A stretch of 28,539 nucleotides of DNA, from the NCBI GenBank assembly GCA_015501585.1, contig JADNRY010000741.1:1-28539 (forward strand), given 5' to 3'. This stretch comes from Rhodocollybia butyracea (Eukaryota; Basidiomycota; Agaricomycetes; Agaricales; Omphalotaceae). Below the pieces are notes generated by a model. The model did not search any database. It saw only the letters and a list, made by a program, of their open reading frames with translations, and had not been told where the DNA came from. Shown one piece after another: positions 10,858 to 19,524 of the stretch. Positions within the stretch are counted from its first letter, which is position 1; each line of letters starts with the position of its first letter. Both the position numbers and the translations under genes were made by a program.

Positions 10858-11545
10858 CGCACGGTGTGAAGGAAAAGTCGCGATGGGCGCTTGAGTCATA
10901 TATGTAGAATGGTCGGCCCGGGATGTATCATCCCGAGTTTTCCCGAGCTTTCCGATGAAGCTTCATGGACTTCGGTAGGCTAAAGCAGACCCCTAGAGGC
11001 TTGGTTACCAGGCTAGGACTTCGGATATATATTAGGTACATACATACCCGACACAAGGAAACACGGTGAGCCAAGTACACGATATTATAGACAACGATAC
11101 AATATAAATGGTCTAAACAAGAAAGGTTATTACCGCCAAGTCTAGAGCCATCGCCTTTCAGATCCGTCTTGAGTAAGAGCAAGGCATTCCGAGACTCGCA
11201 GACGGCAAGATGTCCTCTCATACCGAAATTACCAAAGGACTAACGTGGTTAGGGGCTGCGCTGAAGAGGCTGTTTCGAACACTCGAATTGCAGATATACA
11301 TGCAACTCGAAGCGAGCAACGCGAATACCCATCGTTCAGCTTCGACCATGACGCTACTACACGTGGATCATCCTATACCGTGTCTGCTGAGCGGATAAAG
11401 TCTATCACAACGCCCCTAAACTCATCCGGTCTGCCAAACGACAGAACAGGTTAGTTAGTGGGTAGCCAGGACCGTACTGAGAGCAGATACTTAACATACC
11501 TTTCTGTGTGTGCTAGATGTATAAATCGAAATCGGACCTCAGAAC
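10829..11545. repeat. Segmental duplication, copy 1 (SDHAF3 5' end to ABHD11 3' end)
   Basis: This block aligns by eye with 14279-14975 in the same orientation. Shared landmarks in order: tgctcgtcggatggttgtac, gatgggcgcttga, cccgagttttcccgagcttt, gagcaaggcat, catgacgctactaca, caggttagttagtgggtag, and aataaatcgaaatc. It covers the start and upstream region of SDHAF3 and the 3' end of an ABHD11-type gene. Small indels are spread throughout, so it is not a fresh duplication. Confidence 0.85.
11373..11512 (-). pseudogene. Relic of the last two ABHD11-type exons
   Basis: Exon 11373-11430 reads RPDEFRGVVIDFIRSADTV-stop; the intact gene at 14811-14868 reads RPNEFRDVVLDFIRPADTV-stop. Intron 11431-11499 (GTATGT..GGCAG, 69 nt) and the 13-nt micro-exon at 11500-11512 are both kept, as is the AG ahead of it. 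Beyond about 11545 similarity to the intact gene ends and no upstream hydrolase exon is found, so this is a 3' fragment left by the segmental duplication. Most differences are conservative. Confidence 0.8.
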
Positions 11546-12070
11546 CTTCTGTCCAAATATGCTTGTTAGAGCGAGTCTGGAAACCGTAGTACAGAGAACC
11601 AACCTTTTCATGATCTTTGCCTTGTTTTGGCCTTGTTTCCATTTTCCCTATCATCCCAGCTGCCAAAGACAGTTTTCAACACTGCACGTCAGAGGTTGTT
11701 GGATAGCAGTTCGTCAGACTCATTATGACAAAGTAAGAAGGAGTAATTAAGAAAGAGTAACACCGTGGAACTCGAACAGCAAAACGTTCAAACGGTCAGG
11801 GGATATTCACTGTAGAATTACATTCAGGAGATAAAACGAAGATAAAACGCACTGGGTAGGGCAATCCCAACCAAATTCATGACAGCAGAAACTTGGCAGA
11901 AACAGGAGAACTTACAGGAGAAGAATTCACTAGCTTTTCACGCAACCGCAAGCGGCAACAAGGGGTTCAAATTCATGAAGGAGAGGAGTTGACTTTCTCA
12001 GTTGCGCGTTCGAGCCAAGTCTCGAACTCTATCAAAACTGCCAAAGTTAGCCAAAAGTTAGCCAAGGCAA
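11546..12070. other. Intergenic, no gene recognised
   Basis: I see no family signal. A small tandem occurs at about 12042-12066, where gttagccaaa-like units repeat. Short open frames (for example plus 11517-11750 and 11893-12081) have no supporting features. Confidence 0.35.
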
Positions 12071-12231
12071 GACCCAATTAGGATTTGGAGACAGGAAGGT
12101 TTTTTCGAGTCTTTGTTTGCTATATATCATATAGATGTCATGTTAAAGAGCCTCAAAGTATAATGAAGAAGGGGAGAAGAGCAAATGTACGCCAAATGTA
12201 AACTTTCCCCTCTTCAAATCCTAATCGGGTC
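12071..12231. mobile_element. MITE-like element with about 32-bp terminal inverted repeats
   Basis: The left end gacccaattaggatttgga (12071-12089) matches the reverse complement of the right end tcaaatcctaatcgggtc (12214-12231) with few mismatches. The match continues inwards (ggagacaggaaggttt against gaagaggggaaagttt), giving inverted repeats of about 32 bp on a 161-bp element. There is no coding capacity inside. I could not identify a clear target-site duplication. Confidence 0.65.
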
Positions 12232-12284
12232 CTTATTTATTAGGTTAAGCGCTCAGGTCCGTCGCTCCGAAAAAGTCGAGGTTT

Positions 12285-12380
12285 CTTGTCTAACAACATC
12301 AACCCCCTACTAGGAGGGGACTGCTTTACTAGGCCTAGGAGCCTCTAGGAGCTTCGAGGATATAACATATGTTAGACAGG
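12285..12380. repeat. Small inverted repeat pair with CTAGG-rich interior
   Basis: cttgtctaaca at 12285-12295 pairs with tgttagacagg at 12370-12380 (10 of 11 complementary). The interior is rich in ctagg motifs (ctactaggagggg, actaggcctaggagcctctagg), including the palindrome cctagg within ggcctagg. It could be another small foldback remnant or a structured upstream sequence of the secreted-protein gene. Confidence 0.4.
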
Positions 12381-12435
12381 AGTTTTTGAAAATTGTTCCG
12401 TACCACCTCAAACCGCCTCATCCTGCCTCCTATGA

Positions 12436-12454
12436 CCAATTTTCATATAAATAT
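12436..12454 (+). promoter_or_regulatory. Possible CCAAT and TATA-like elements upstream of the secreted-protein gene
   Basis: ccaat at 12436-12440 is followed at 12446 by tataaatat. They lie about 265-280 bp upstream of the ATG at 12716, which leaves room for a 5' UTR. The assignment rests on motif and position only. Confidence 0.3.
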
Positions 12455-12715
12455 GCGTCTGGAAGTGTGTGGCTTAAGATTCACTGGCGCTGGTTCGGTG
12501 GGTTCCTCTCTGTTTCTCTAGTAGAGCTCCTTCTTAGCCAACTCATGTGTCTTCAGCTCAACCTCTGGAAATTAACACCCAAAAATCAAACAGACTCCGA
12601 TACTTATCTTGCCTCTACCTTTTGTATGTATCATCGGCTCTTCTTGCATTTTTAGTTGGACTTACTCTGCATCCGAACCCTGATTCCACAGATACAACCA
12701 CAAACCAACTGAACC

Positions 12716-13390
12716 ATGCCCCCAATGCTACAAGTTCTGCTCGCTTTATTGTGGGCGTCGGCCTGCTTTCTCACTACTATTGCCTCTCCCGTCATGATTC
12801 CTGCTAACATTGGCGACAATGATCTGGCAGGGATGGCTAGGGTGGTTGAAAACAGACAAGCATTTAGTAGGAGGACCAATCCTGGTAAGTATTGCCGCTC
12901 ATGTTTCCCTACTGGGATTTGAGGTTGATGCGCATCTTTTCAAACAGGACAATCGATTAAAGTTCCGGTTAAGCTCTGGATTGCGAACAAGGGTACTAGT
13001 CATGAACACTGGGCGCTCGTAATTGATTCTAAACACGGCTTTGACGCTCAAGTACCGCCACCGCTAGATCCATTTGAGAAACCTCGCAAATCAGAGCCAT
13101 TGCTGATACCTCACAAATTTGACTTCCGAGCGGAATCATCGACTGAGCAGCTTGAAGATCTTGATTGCGACGCAGTATTCAAAAACCAGCAGGAGATGGA
13201 TAAGGTCTTCTTGGAGTTGACGCAGATTCCCATGAAAAAGGTGCCAACCAAGGGTGGAAGTTGCATGGACTATGTACATATGGCATTGGGTGCGCTCCAG
13301 AAGGGAGGTCACATCGCAAAGATACCACCTATTTTTGCGGAACTCTTCAATCAGGATTACAAGAAGGTCATGGAAATGACTTGGGAGTAA
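12716..13390 (+). CDS. Small secreted protein with HxHW...C layout (possible LRAT/NlpC-P60-like fold)
   Basis: Two exons, 12716-12884 and 12948-13390, split by a 63-nt intron (GTAAGT..ACAG, phase 1); 203 residues. Residues 1-24 form a signal peptide (hydrophobic LLALLWASACFLTT, cleavage likely near IAS|P), so secretion is expected. A dibasic-rich segment (ENRQAFSRR) follows at 45-53, a plausible propeptide cleavage region. The mature part contains HEHWALVID (residues 75-83) and, about 85 residues later, GGSCMDYVHMAL (159-170). A beta-strand-like HWAL.I followed by Cys at the start of a helix is the order seen in LRAT-like, circularly permuted NlpC/P60 proteins. That is a resemblance of layout, not a proven membership. 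The start is the first ATG giving a signal peptide, and the frame is intact across the junction. There is no close coding neighbour on this strand. Confidence 0.8.
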
Positions 13391-14026
13391 ATAAAGATAA
13401 CACATACATATATGTACTCAATTGTGTAAAATGCAGGATAATGCCAAAAAGAAAGGTCAACCAAGGAAGAACTGAACATCGTAGTCGTTGCTCCCTTTTT
13501 AATCTACATACTGTTCTATTACCTATCCTCCTATCATTAAGTATTCTCAGGTCCGCAATATATATTCTGGTATACATTTTTGGCCTGTGCGGACGAGCGC
13601 GTTCAGGCCACTGATCCTACTTCAATACACTAACTGGTAGCTTCAATGGTTGGTCTACAGTGGCACACTATAGGAATTTCAAGAATTTGATAAGTGGGCA
13701 AGTGGTAAGCAAGTAGAGTGATTGGATTACTGAGCTTCATGCTCAACTTCATCTTTACCCAATTTTTACCCACACTTTATGGCACCTAATAAGGGCTTGC
13801 CATCTGCCCGGGAATTCGCACTTGGCCCCTCACTGAAGTGGATAACACATTTCACGACATTTGGTTCTTCTCTAATACGCTATTCATGTTGTCAATCCTT
13901 CTTACCTCAATTGGTACTAAGAGCACGTCCCGAGCGAGTCACTGTAGTCACTATAGTATCGCCATGTCCAAAGAGAGTGCTGCCTTGTGACGATACTGAG
14001 GTTAGTTGTTCAAATCACTAGAAGGA
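13391..14026. other. Downstream of the secreted-protein gene, no gene recognised
   Basis: AT-rich sequence containing the likely 3' UTR and terminator of the plus-strand gene. Short open frames (plus 13261-13614 and 13779-14021) show no family signal. Confidence 0.35.
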
Positions 14027-14140
14027 AGGCATCCCGAGAGCAGACGACTAAAAGTCTTCTCACACCAAAATTACCCTATACTAGTGGTTCCGGGTTGCAC
14101 TGAAGAGGCCGTTTCATCGTGTGGGTGGGGACTTAATCCA
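14027..14140. repeat. Third, partial copy of the SDHAF3-ABHD11 intergenic segment
   Basis: gcatcccgagagcaga, acaccaaaattaccc and gcactg.agaggccgtttcatcgt here recur at 14606-14697 and, more diverged, at 11191-11275. So a piece of the intergenic block was copied a third time next to copy 2. Confidence 0.7.
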
Positions 14141-14274
14141 TAAGGAGCCTTTGACTAGCATTTTTGGGTACATTTGGGTACATTCGAGTCGAGAATGAGC
14201 TGCAAGGTCATGTACGGGGTGCGGGTTTGACGCTCAGCCTTGCTTGCCCGCGATGGCGATAGAGGACTGTTGGG

Positions 14275-14304
14275 TATGGTGCTCGTCGGATGGTTGTACA
14301 GTAC
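14275..14304 (-). pseudogene. Relic of the SDHAF3 start region
   Basis: The minus-strand reading MYCTTIRRA is identical to the start of the intact SDHAF3 and is preceded by the same upstream blocks (gatgggcgcttga, cccgagttttcccgagcttt). Downstream the sequence no longer resembles SDHAF3, so only the 5' tip of the gene is present. Confidence 0.7.
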
Positions 14305-14975
14305 ATACGGCGAAGAAAAGAAGTGAAAAATGCGTCACGATGGGCGCTTGAATTACATAGAATCATCGGCCCGGAGATTAAACGACCATCCCGAGTTTTC
14401 CCGAGCTTTCCGATGAAGAGAAACAAGCAGCCTTCCAGTATACTTAGATATCAAGTGAATAGGTGAGAAAAGGAAACACGGAGAGCAGATACAATTACTA
14501 TAGAGCAAAAAGTGGCGGCGATACAACATGAATGGCCTAAACTTGAAGCTTACAGGAATGCCAAGTCTAAATCCCTCGCTTCTCGTGAGCAAGGCATCCC
14601 GAGAGCAGATGGCTAAACGTCTTATCACACCAAAATTACCCATACTATGTGGATCCAGATCGCACTGGAGAGGCCGTTTCATCGTATGAGTGGGAACATC
14701 GTCCGAATTGCAGAGATACACGCACGTCGCACACGCAATGCAGTGAGCAACACGAATACCCACCGTTCAACTTCAGCTTCTACCATGACGCTACTACACC
14801 GTAGAGCATTCTACACCGTATCTGCTGGGCGGATAAAATCTAGCACAACATCTCTAAACTCATTCGGTCTGAGAAACGACACAACAGGTTAGTTAGTGGG
14901 TAGACGGGACCGTACAGAGAACAGACAACATACCTTTCTGCGTGCACTAAAGGAATAAATCGAAATCATACCACA
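14279..14975. repeat. Segmental duplication, copy 2 (SDHAF3 5' relic to ABHD11 3' end)
   Basis: This is the partner of 10829-11545. In this copy the ABHD11-type gene is intact, while only the start of SDHAF3 remains: minus-strand MYCTTIRRA near 14275-14304, after which similarity to SDHAF3 stops. Confidence 0.85.
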
Positions 14976-16260
14976 GATCAGAACTTCACCATAGAAGAGG
15001 TCATAGAACGGCAACTCACCCCAATGGCCGGTATCCAGGATTTCAAGTCTCGAATTCGGGAAGAAACCTTGAAAAATTGGTATATTCGTGTCGTTTACGA
15101 ATCTGAGAGAAGGTTAAGTTAGTCTTAGTCCTCAACGAACAACGCCGTACGAAACCAGTACAGAAACCATGTTCTTACCTGCCCCTTCCACCTTTCACCA
15201 AAAGTGTTCGTCCTTCATATGTCGCCTCGCCAGGGTCGTAAGGGAACGACCCAATATCCGGAATCGAATCACGAAGGATGTCCAAAGGTACCCGAAAGCG
15301 CGCATATTTTGAATCCAGGGAGGGTGTGATAAGCGTTGAAAGAAGGAAAGCCCTCGTCGCGGGATCCTAATCCGGATTATGAGTTGACTTGATATGGAGA
15401 CGCGTAATGCTACTCACCTTCTCGACCTCAGTCAACACCCCATCAGCCTCCTTCCGCGCAGTCGAACCACTCAACTTCAACTCCTCGATCCGTTTCATAG
15501 CGTCCAAATACGCAATCGTGGCTTTCGACACTCTTCCCTTGACCGGTGCGATATCTGCGACTATCACATTTTTGAGCAAGTCGGAGGGCAGGTCTGCATC
15601 CAACGCGAGGGTCATTACAGCCTTTCCACCCCTGGGCCAGTACAAGATAAGAAAAGTGGAGGAAACTAGGCAGGTAGCCGAGACGCACATCGAATGCCCT
15701 AATAATGATATCTCCGACAACCCAAGCTTCTGTATAAACTGAAGAACATCCGCAGCCATATGAGAGTAATCCATAGGCCTCGCATGTGGCGAGGTTCCAT
15801 GATTGCGCATGTCCTGTACCAAGACAGTGTCTAGCATCAGGCCTCAGAATTACAAGCCAAAACCCAGTTAATCTCACCACGGCATAAACCGGACAATTCA
15901 AAGCGCGCGAAAACGCCTTCGACAACGAGTTCCAATTTCGTTTGAATCCACTAAGAAGCTAGAGCATCACTCGACAACGAAATAATTGCATTTCTTTTAT
16001 CGTGGATACTCACAGCATCCCATGGACCAAGACGAGCGCACCGTGCGTTCTGTTACCGTCTGGAGGTATTACTTCGGCATAATCGAGTTCAACGGGTTTT
16101 ATAGAAAATTTTTGGGTGTAGTTTCGTCTAGTTGTAATTGGAGAAAATGCGCCTGCATTCAGAGTAATGACCTAAAAAGTTGTGCGGCTGAGACTTGAGA
16201 CGCACAGTAGTTGAGCCGCGCGAGTTGCGTTTTTCGAACGGATAAAGCAATGCTCAGCAT
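14811..16260 (-). CDS. ABHD11/Imo32-type alpha/beta hydrolase, probably mitochondrial
   Basis: Exons read from splice sites: first coding part up to about 16171 (to 16014), then 15878-15950, 15689-15813, 15418-15631, 15179-15366, 15020-15102, 14934-14946 (a 13-nt micro-exon) and 14811-14868. All internal junctions are in phase; introns are 51-76 nt. Hydrolase hallmarks: oxyanion region LVHGMLG, RNHGTSPHARPMDY, nucleophile elbow GHSMGG (split by a 57-nt intron), VIVADIAPV, and the catalytic His in LDTGHWVHAERP near the C terminus. ABHD11 and yeast Imo32 are mitochondrial serine hydrolases. The 5' end is uncertain: the frame is blocked upstream of 16171. An ATG at 16260 (MLSIALS...), joined by a weak 68-nt intron ending ctttttag, would give an in-phase start; I give it as the most plausible start only. 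The gene ends 275 bp downstream of the next gene's stop, on the same strand. Confidence 0.85.
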
Positions 16261-16535
16261 CGTAAGATCTTCTCTATGGCATATAGGCTTGGATTCTGGG
16301 CAGTGGAAAGAGTCGGAAAGGCGGACACGGCAACATACGGCAACCGAAAGAACTACGTCACTGTCAGTTCTTTTCTTGCGGATCACGCGATTAGTCGCGC
16401 TCACGTGTAAGCGTTGCTGTCTTTCTGAAATGAACTCTAACTTTCACTCTTTCAGAACGAAGAAAATAAGTACCCGAGCGACAATTCAAAAAAACTCCAT
16501 GGACCATCTAGTACACATTCCACACTTCTAGGACC

Positions 16536-18221
16536 TTACGACTCGCTGGCGGGCTCAGACTGATCAGGCCCAAGGCTCATGTCATCGAGGGCGTCACGGT
16601 ACACTACAGCATCAGGGGATGAGGCCCGTGAATAATAAAGGAAGTACGCCCTCGGAGAATCGACACTATGATGTGTAGGATAAGAAGAAGTCGGAGAGTT
16701 GTTCTGTAATTGTGCTCGTGTTCGGTTGGCCTGAAAATCGGCAAAGTTTACCGAGTCAGGAGCTCCGAAGGTAGCGAAATACCGCGCAGAACTGCTGGTG
16801 TTGGTCGCTGAAGTTCTCGCGTAAGACCGTGAGCTGTGTCTCGATGTTGAATCGGGAGGTTGCGGCATCACAAAAGGTGAACAAACAAAAGGTGGTAGTG
16901 GCTCATAAGCGATGGGGATAACACCAATTACTGGTGCGGCCGAATGGAGAGGCCCGGCGCTATTCGGCAACGACTGAGGGTATGGCGGATGCCATGGATA
17001 TTCCTCTTGGGCGGGTGCAGAGGTCAATGAAAGATCGGGCAACGGGACACCTTGAGAGCCGAAGTCTCCCGTGGTCTCTCCGGTATTCATCCGGCTGGGG
17101 TTGGCATACAGATTGATATGCCCAACTGATGATGAAGAACTCAAAGATGAGGACATGCCTGCCGCCGAGTCGGCAGTGCCAGTAGGATTAACCCGGCCAC
17201 GACGGCCCCTCCGTTTGGATGGCTTAAATTTGGTTATGAACGCAGATGGAGGACTGTCTTTGGATCTAGCGAGATCAAAGCCACTCGGCTTCTGTGGACT
17301 GCTATTGGCTACAGTGTTGAAAACTGTTACTGGATCTACGTCGTTTGAACGCGATTGTTCAGCTGATTGACCACCGTTGGTAGGATCGACGGAACCCAAA
17401 GCATCCCATTTACAGATGCTGAGTTCTGGAGACCCATCCACATCCCGGGCTGCGCTATTATGTCGTCCACGCCGATGACACAGATATACACTAAGAACAG
17501 CGGCGAGAGCAGCGAAAACTCCGATAACACCTCCCGCAATTGCCCCGCGATTCACATGCTTTGAGACTGAAATACTTCCGATGCTGTTCGGTGAAAAACC
17601 AGTAGCGGTACCCGCTGGTGCGGTTCCAGAGCTAGTTTCTCCCGAGCTAGTGGGGACCCCAATACAGGAAGTATCGCTGCCATTACGGACGAAGAAAAGA
17701 TCAGAAGTCTCGCTCCAAGAGGTCCAAATACCGCCAACACCTTTGAGCGTGTCACCAGCATCGGTAGCCGTGGCCAAAAATACGTACCATGCTTGTGGAA
17801 GGTTCGCCTGACTCCATGTGATACTGTCCTGAGTACTAGGATCTACCGCACTTGCCAAGAATTCGATGATGCCTTGTACCGGTGTAGAGCTTCCTGGAGC
17901 TGCAGATACCGTTCCGGTTTCGATCACGGCGCCTGAAGTAACAGAAGGGATAATTTGTGGAGGTATAATGGGGGTAATATCAGCGAGGGGTCCGTCTTGT
18001 GTAACGTTAATATTCGTGATAGATAGTGTGATGCCTTTGGGTGGCAATGCGCCGTTCGGGTCCCAGAACCATGGGATGACCAATGCTGAGGAACAAGTAT
18101 CAATCTCAGAAGGCGGTTGGCCAAATACAAGGGTGGGTAAAACTAATAAGGAAGCTGAACTGGGTGTAGGTGGGGATGTGGGGGTCATTGAGGCTGCGAT
18201 CTTGGTAGGTTCAACTAGCAT
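16536..18221 (-). CDS. Single-pass surface protein with Ser/Pro-rich cytoplasmic tail
   Basis: One uninterrupted exon of 561 residues from ATG 18221; an internal ATG at residue 12 (18188) would place the hydrophobic ASLLVLPTLVFG as a conventional signal peptide and may be the true start. The ectodomain (about 36-222) has two cysteines (43 and 186) that could pair, N-glycosylation sequons NVT (72) and NGS (180), and a Ser/Thr/Gly-rich stalk at 191-222. One membrane helix follows (about 226-248, GAIAGGVIGVFAALAAVLSVYL) and a stop-transfer HRRGR. The long tail is low-complexity and phosphorylatable, with a basic patch (KRRGRRGR), a run of nine serines broken by one leucine, and proline-rich stretches. 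This architecture is common in agaricomycetes and resembles wall or membrane sensor proteins (Mid2/Skg6-like layout), but I know no specific function. An antisense frame at 17866-18228 is a shadow. Confidence 0.85.
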   Translation of the reverse strand: MLVEPTKIAASMTPTSPPTPSSASLLVLPTLVFGQPPSEIDTCSSALVIPWFWDPNGALPPKGITLSITNINVTQDGPLADITPIIPPQIIPSVTSGAVIETGTVSAAPGSSTPVQGIIEFLASAVDPSTQDSITWSQANLPQAWYVFLATATDAGDTLKGVGGIWTSWSETSDLFFVRNGSDTSCIGVPTSSGETSSGTAPAGTATGFSPNSIGSISVSKHVNRGAIAGGVIGVFAALAAVLSVYLCHRRGRHNSAARDVDGSPELSICKWDALGSVDPTNGGQSAEQSRSNDVDPVTVFNTVANSSPQKPSGFDLARSKDSPPSAFITKFKPSKRRGRRGRVNPTGTADSAAGMSSSLSSSSSVGHINLYANPSRMNTGETTGDFGSQGVPLPDLSLTSAPAQEEYPWHPPYPQSLPNSAGPLHSAAPVIGVIPIAYEPLPPFVCSPFVMPQPPDSTSRHSSRSYARTSATNTSSSARYFATFGAPDSVNFADFQANRTRAQLQNNSPTSSYPTHHSVDSPRAYFLYYSRASSPDAVVYRDALDDMSLGPDQSEPASES

Positions 18222-19303
18222 AGGTTGAAGATGGAAGAGACGTAAACTAGTCGTTTACTTACTTGCATATATATATTCCAAGGAAGCGGATCCCAAAACC
18301 AATAACAACAGCCTATTCATACTTCAACTTTCCTCTTTTCTTTCCTCTTTTCCTTTCCCTGTTATCGTTCACTGAAAGTCCTGGCCTGGCCGATCGTACT
18401 TTATGGGGTACTGATATGTCAGTGTTGATTTTAACGCCAGCTAAAGAGGAATGCTGGTCATTAGTTTACGACCAAATGACTGTCAGGACCCAGAGATAGA
18501 TACTCATCATAACTAACTTAAGCACAAATTACTGTTACGCGCTGGTAATCCATCTCATTACCATGCTACTATAGTCGAGTCAGCACTTTTATGCACTGTG
18601 ATGAAAGTTAAATCGGAGATGTCCTGCCTAGAGATGCCTAAGGAAGTGATTTCAATTCAGAACTAGGTAGTAGGCACTGGTTTAAGTCTATTGCTGTGCC
18701 TTGTTTTCATGTCCGTTGTTCAGGGCTCAGAGCCTTTGAGCCCTCTGAGCCCAGCCCGACCTGACCCTGGCAGGGCTCAAGAAGCCTCACGCGTTCACCA
18801 GTAAGAAAACGGATACGAGACGTGCCTGATTGGTGCTAATTTTTAATGTGTAGGGTGCTCAAAGGAACAACCGACGGGTCTTGAAATTCGTACGACGGAT
18901 ACCATCACCATCTTTCGATAATAATGACAGATTAATAAGAAAGCTCACAAGAGTTCTTTGTAAGACAGAAATAGCACCTACTTCATTGCAAGTCCAAGTT
19001 TTACTCAAGATCTAGAGTCATACGAGAAATTGCATTACACATTGGTTAGGTTAGGTTAGGTTTATTAAAGAAGCGGCTAGTGTTCTTGTTTGCGCGTTCA
19101 AGATGAATGACGGGTTCAGCTACCAGCAAGGATTTAACACTGCTTCAAACACCTTTGCGAATACGTAACAGGAGAACATCTCAGCTACGATAAACTCGCT
19201 ATAGAGTTTGTTTTTGAGGGCCACAGGCTACGGGAAACATCGTGTCCTGAAGGGGCTGGACATGATCAATAGACGATGTATGGTTGTTGCATCAAACTTT
19301 AAA
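18222..19303. other. Intergenic region with GC-rich hairpin and TTAGG-like run, no gene recognised
   Basis: The first about 150 bp are the likely promoter of the minus-strand surface-protein gene, with pyrimidine-rich tracts (tttcctcttttcctttccc). At about 18721-18787 a G/C-rich block contains agggctca...tgagccct, an inverted repeat, and repeats cagggctcaag. At 19043-19060 there is a run of about three ggtta units. There is no coding signal. Confidence 0.45.
19043..19060. repeat. Short interstitial (TTAGG)n run
   Basis: ggttaggttaggttaggttt gives three consecutive ttagg units. Fungal telomeres usually carry TTAGGG, so this is telomere-like only and short enough to be a microsatellite. Confidence 0.6.
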
Positions 19304-19524
19304 GTACTCTCGACAGCCAAAAACGGTGCAAATCTGATGCATTGATGATCGTGCAGACGACGAAATTTTACAAATATCTTACCTGATTAACCGATTCAGT
19401 AGAGCTGTTGCTCAAGCGGTCGAAAGGAAGAAAAATGCTTCATTATTCACAAACTTCAAGATTATCCAGAAAAACAACAGCTCTAATAACAAATCTTCAT
19501 AAAACCCAAAAAAAAAATTGAAAC

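Noticed and set aside
14208..14426. A separate small gene starting upstream of MYCTTIRRA
   Set aside because: Only the SDHAF3 start region is shared with the intact gene; downstream codons have no similarity and no splice continuation.
17866..18228. Plus-strand open frame antisense to the surface-protein gene
   Set aside because: It lies wholly inside the 561-residue minus-strand gene and has no family signal; it is an antisense shadow.
19043..19060. A true telomere or chromosome end
   Set aside because: Only about three TTAGG units, flanked on both sides by ordinary sequence; fungal telomeres are normally TTAGGG.
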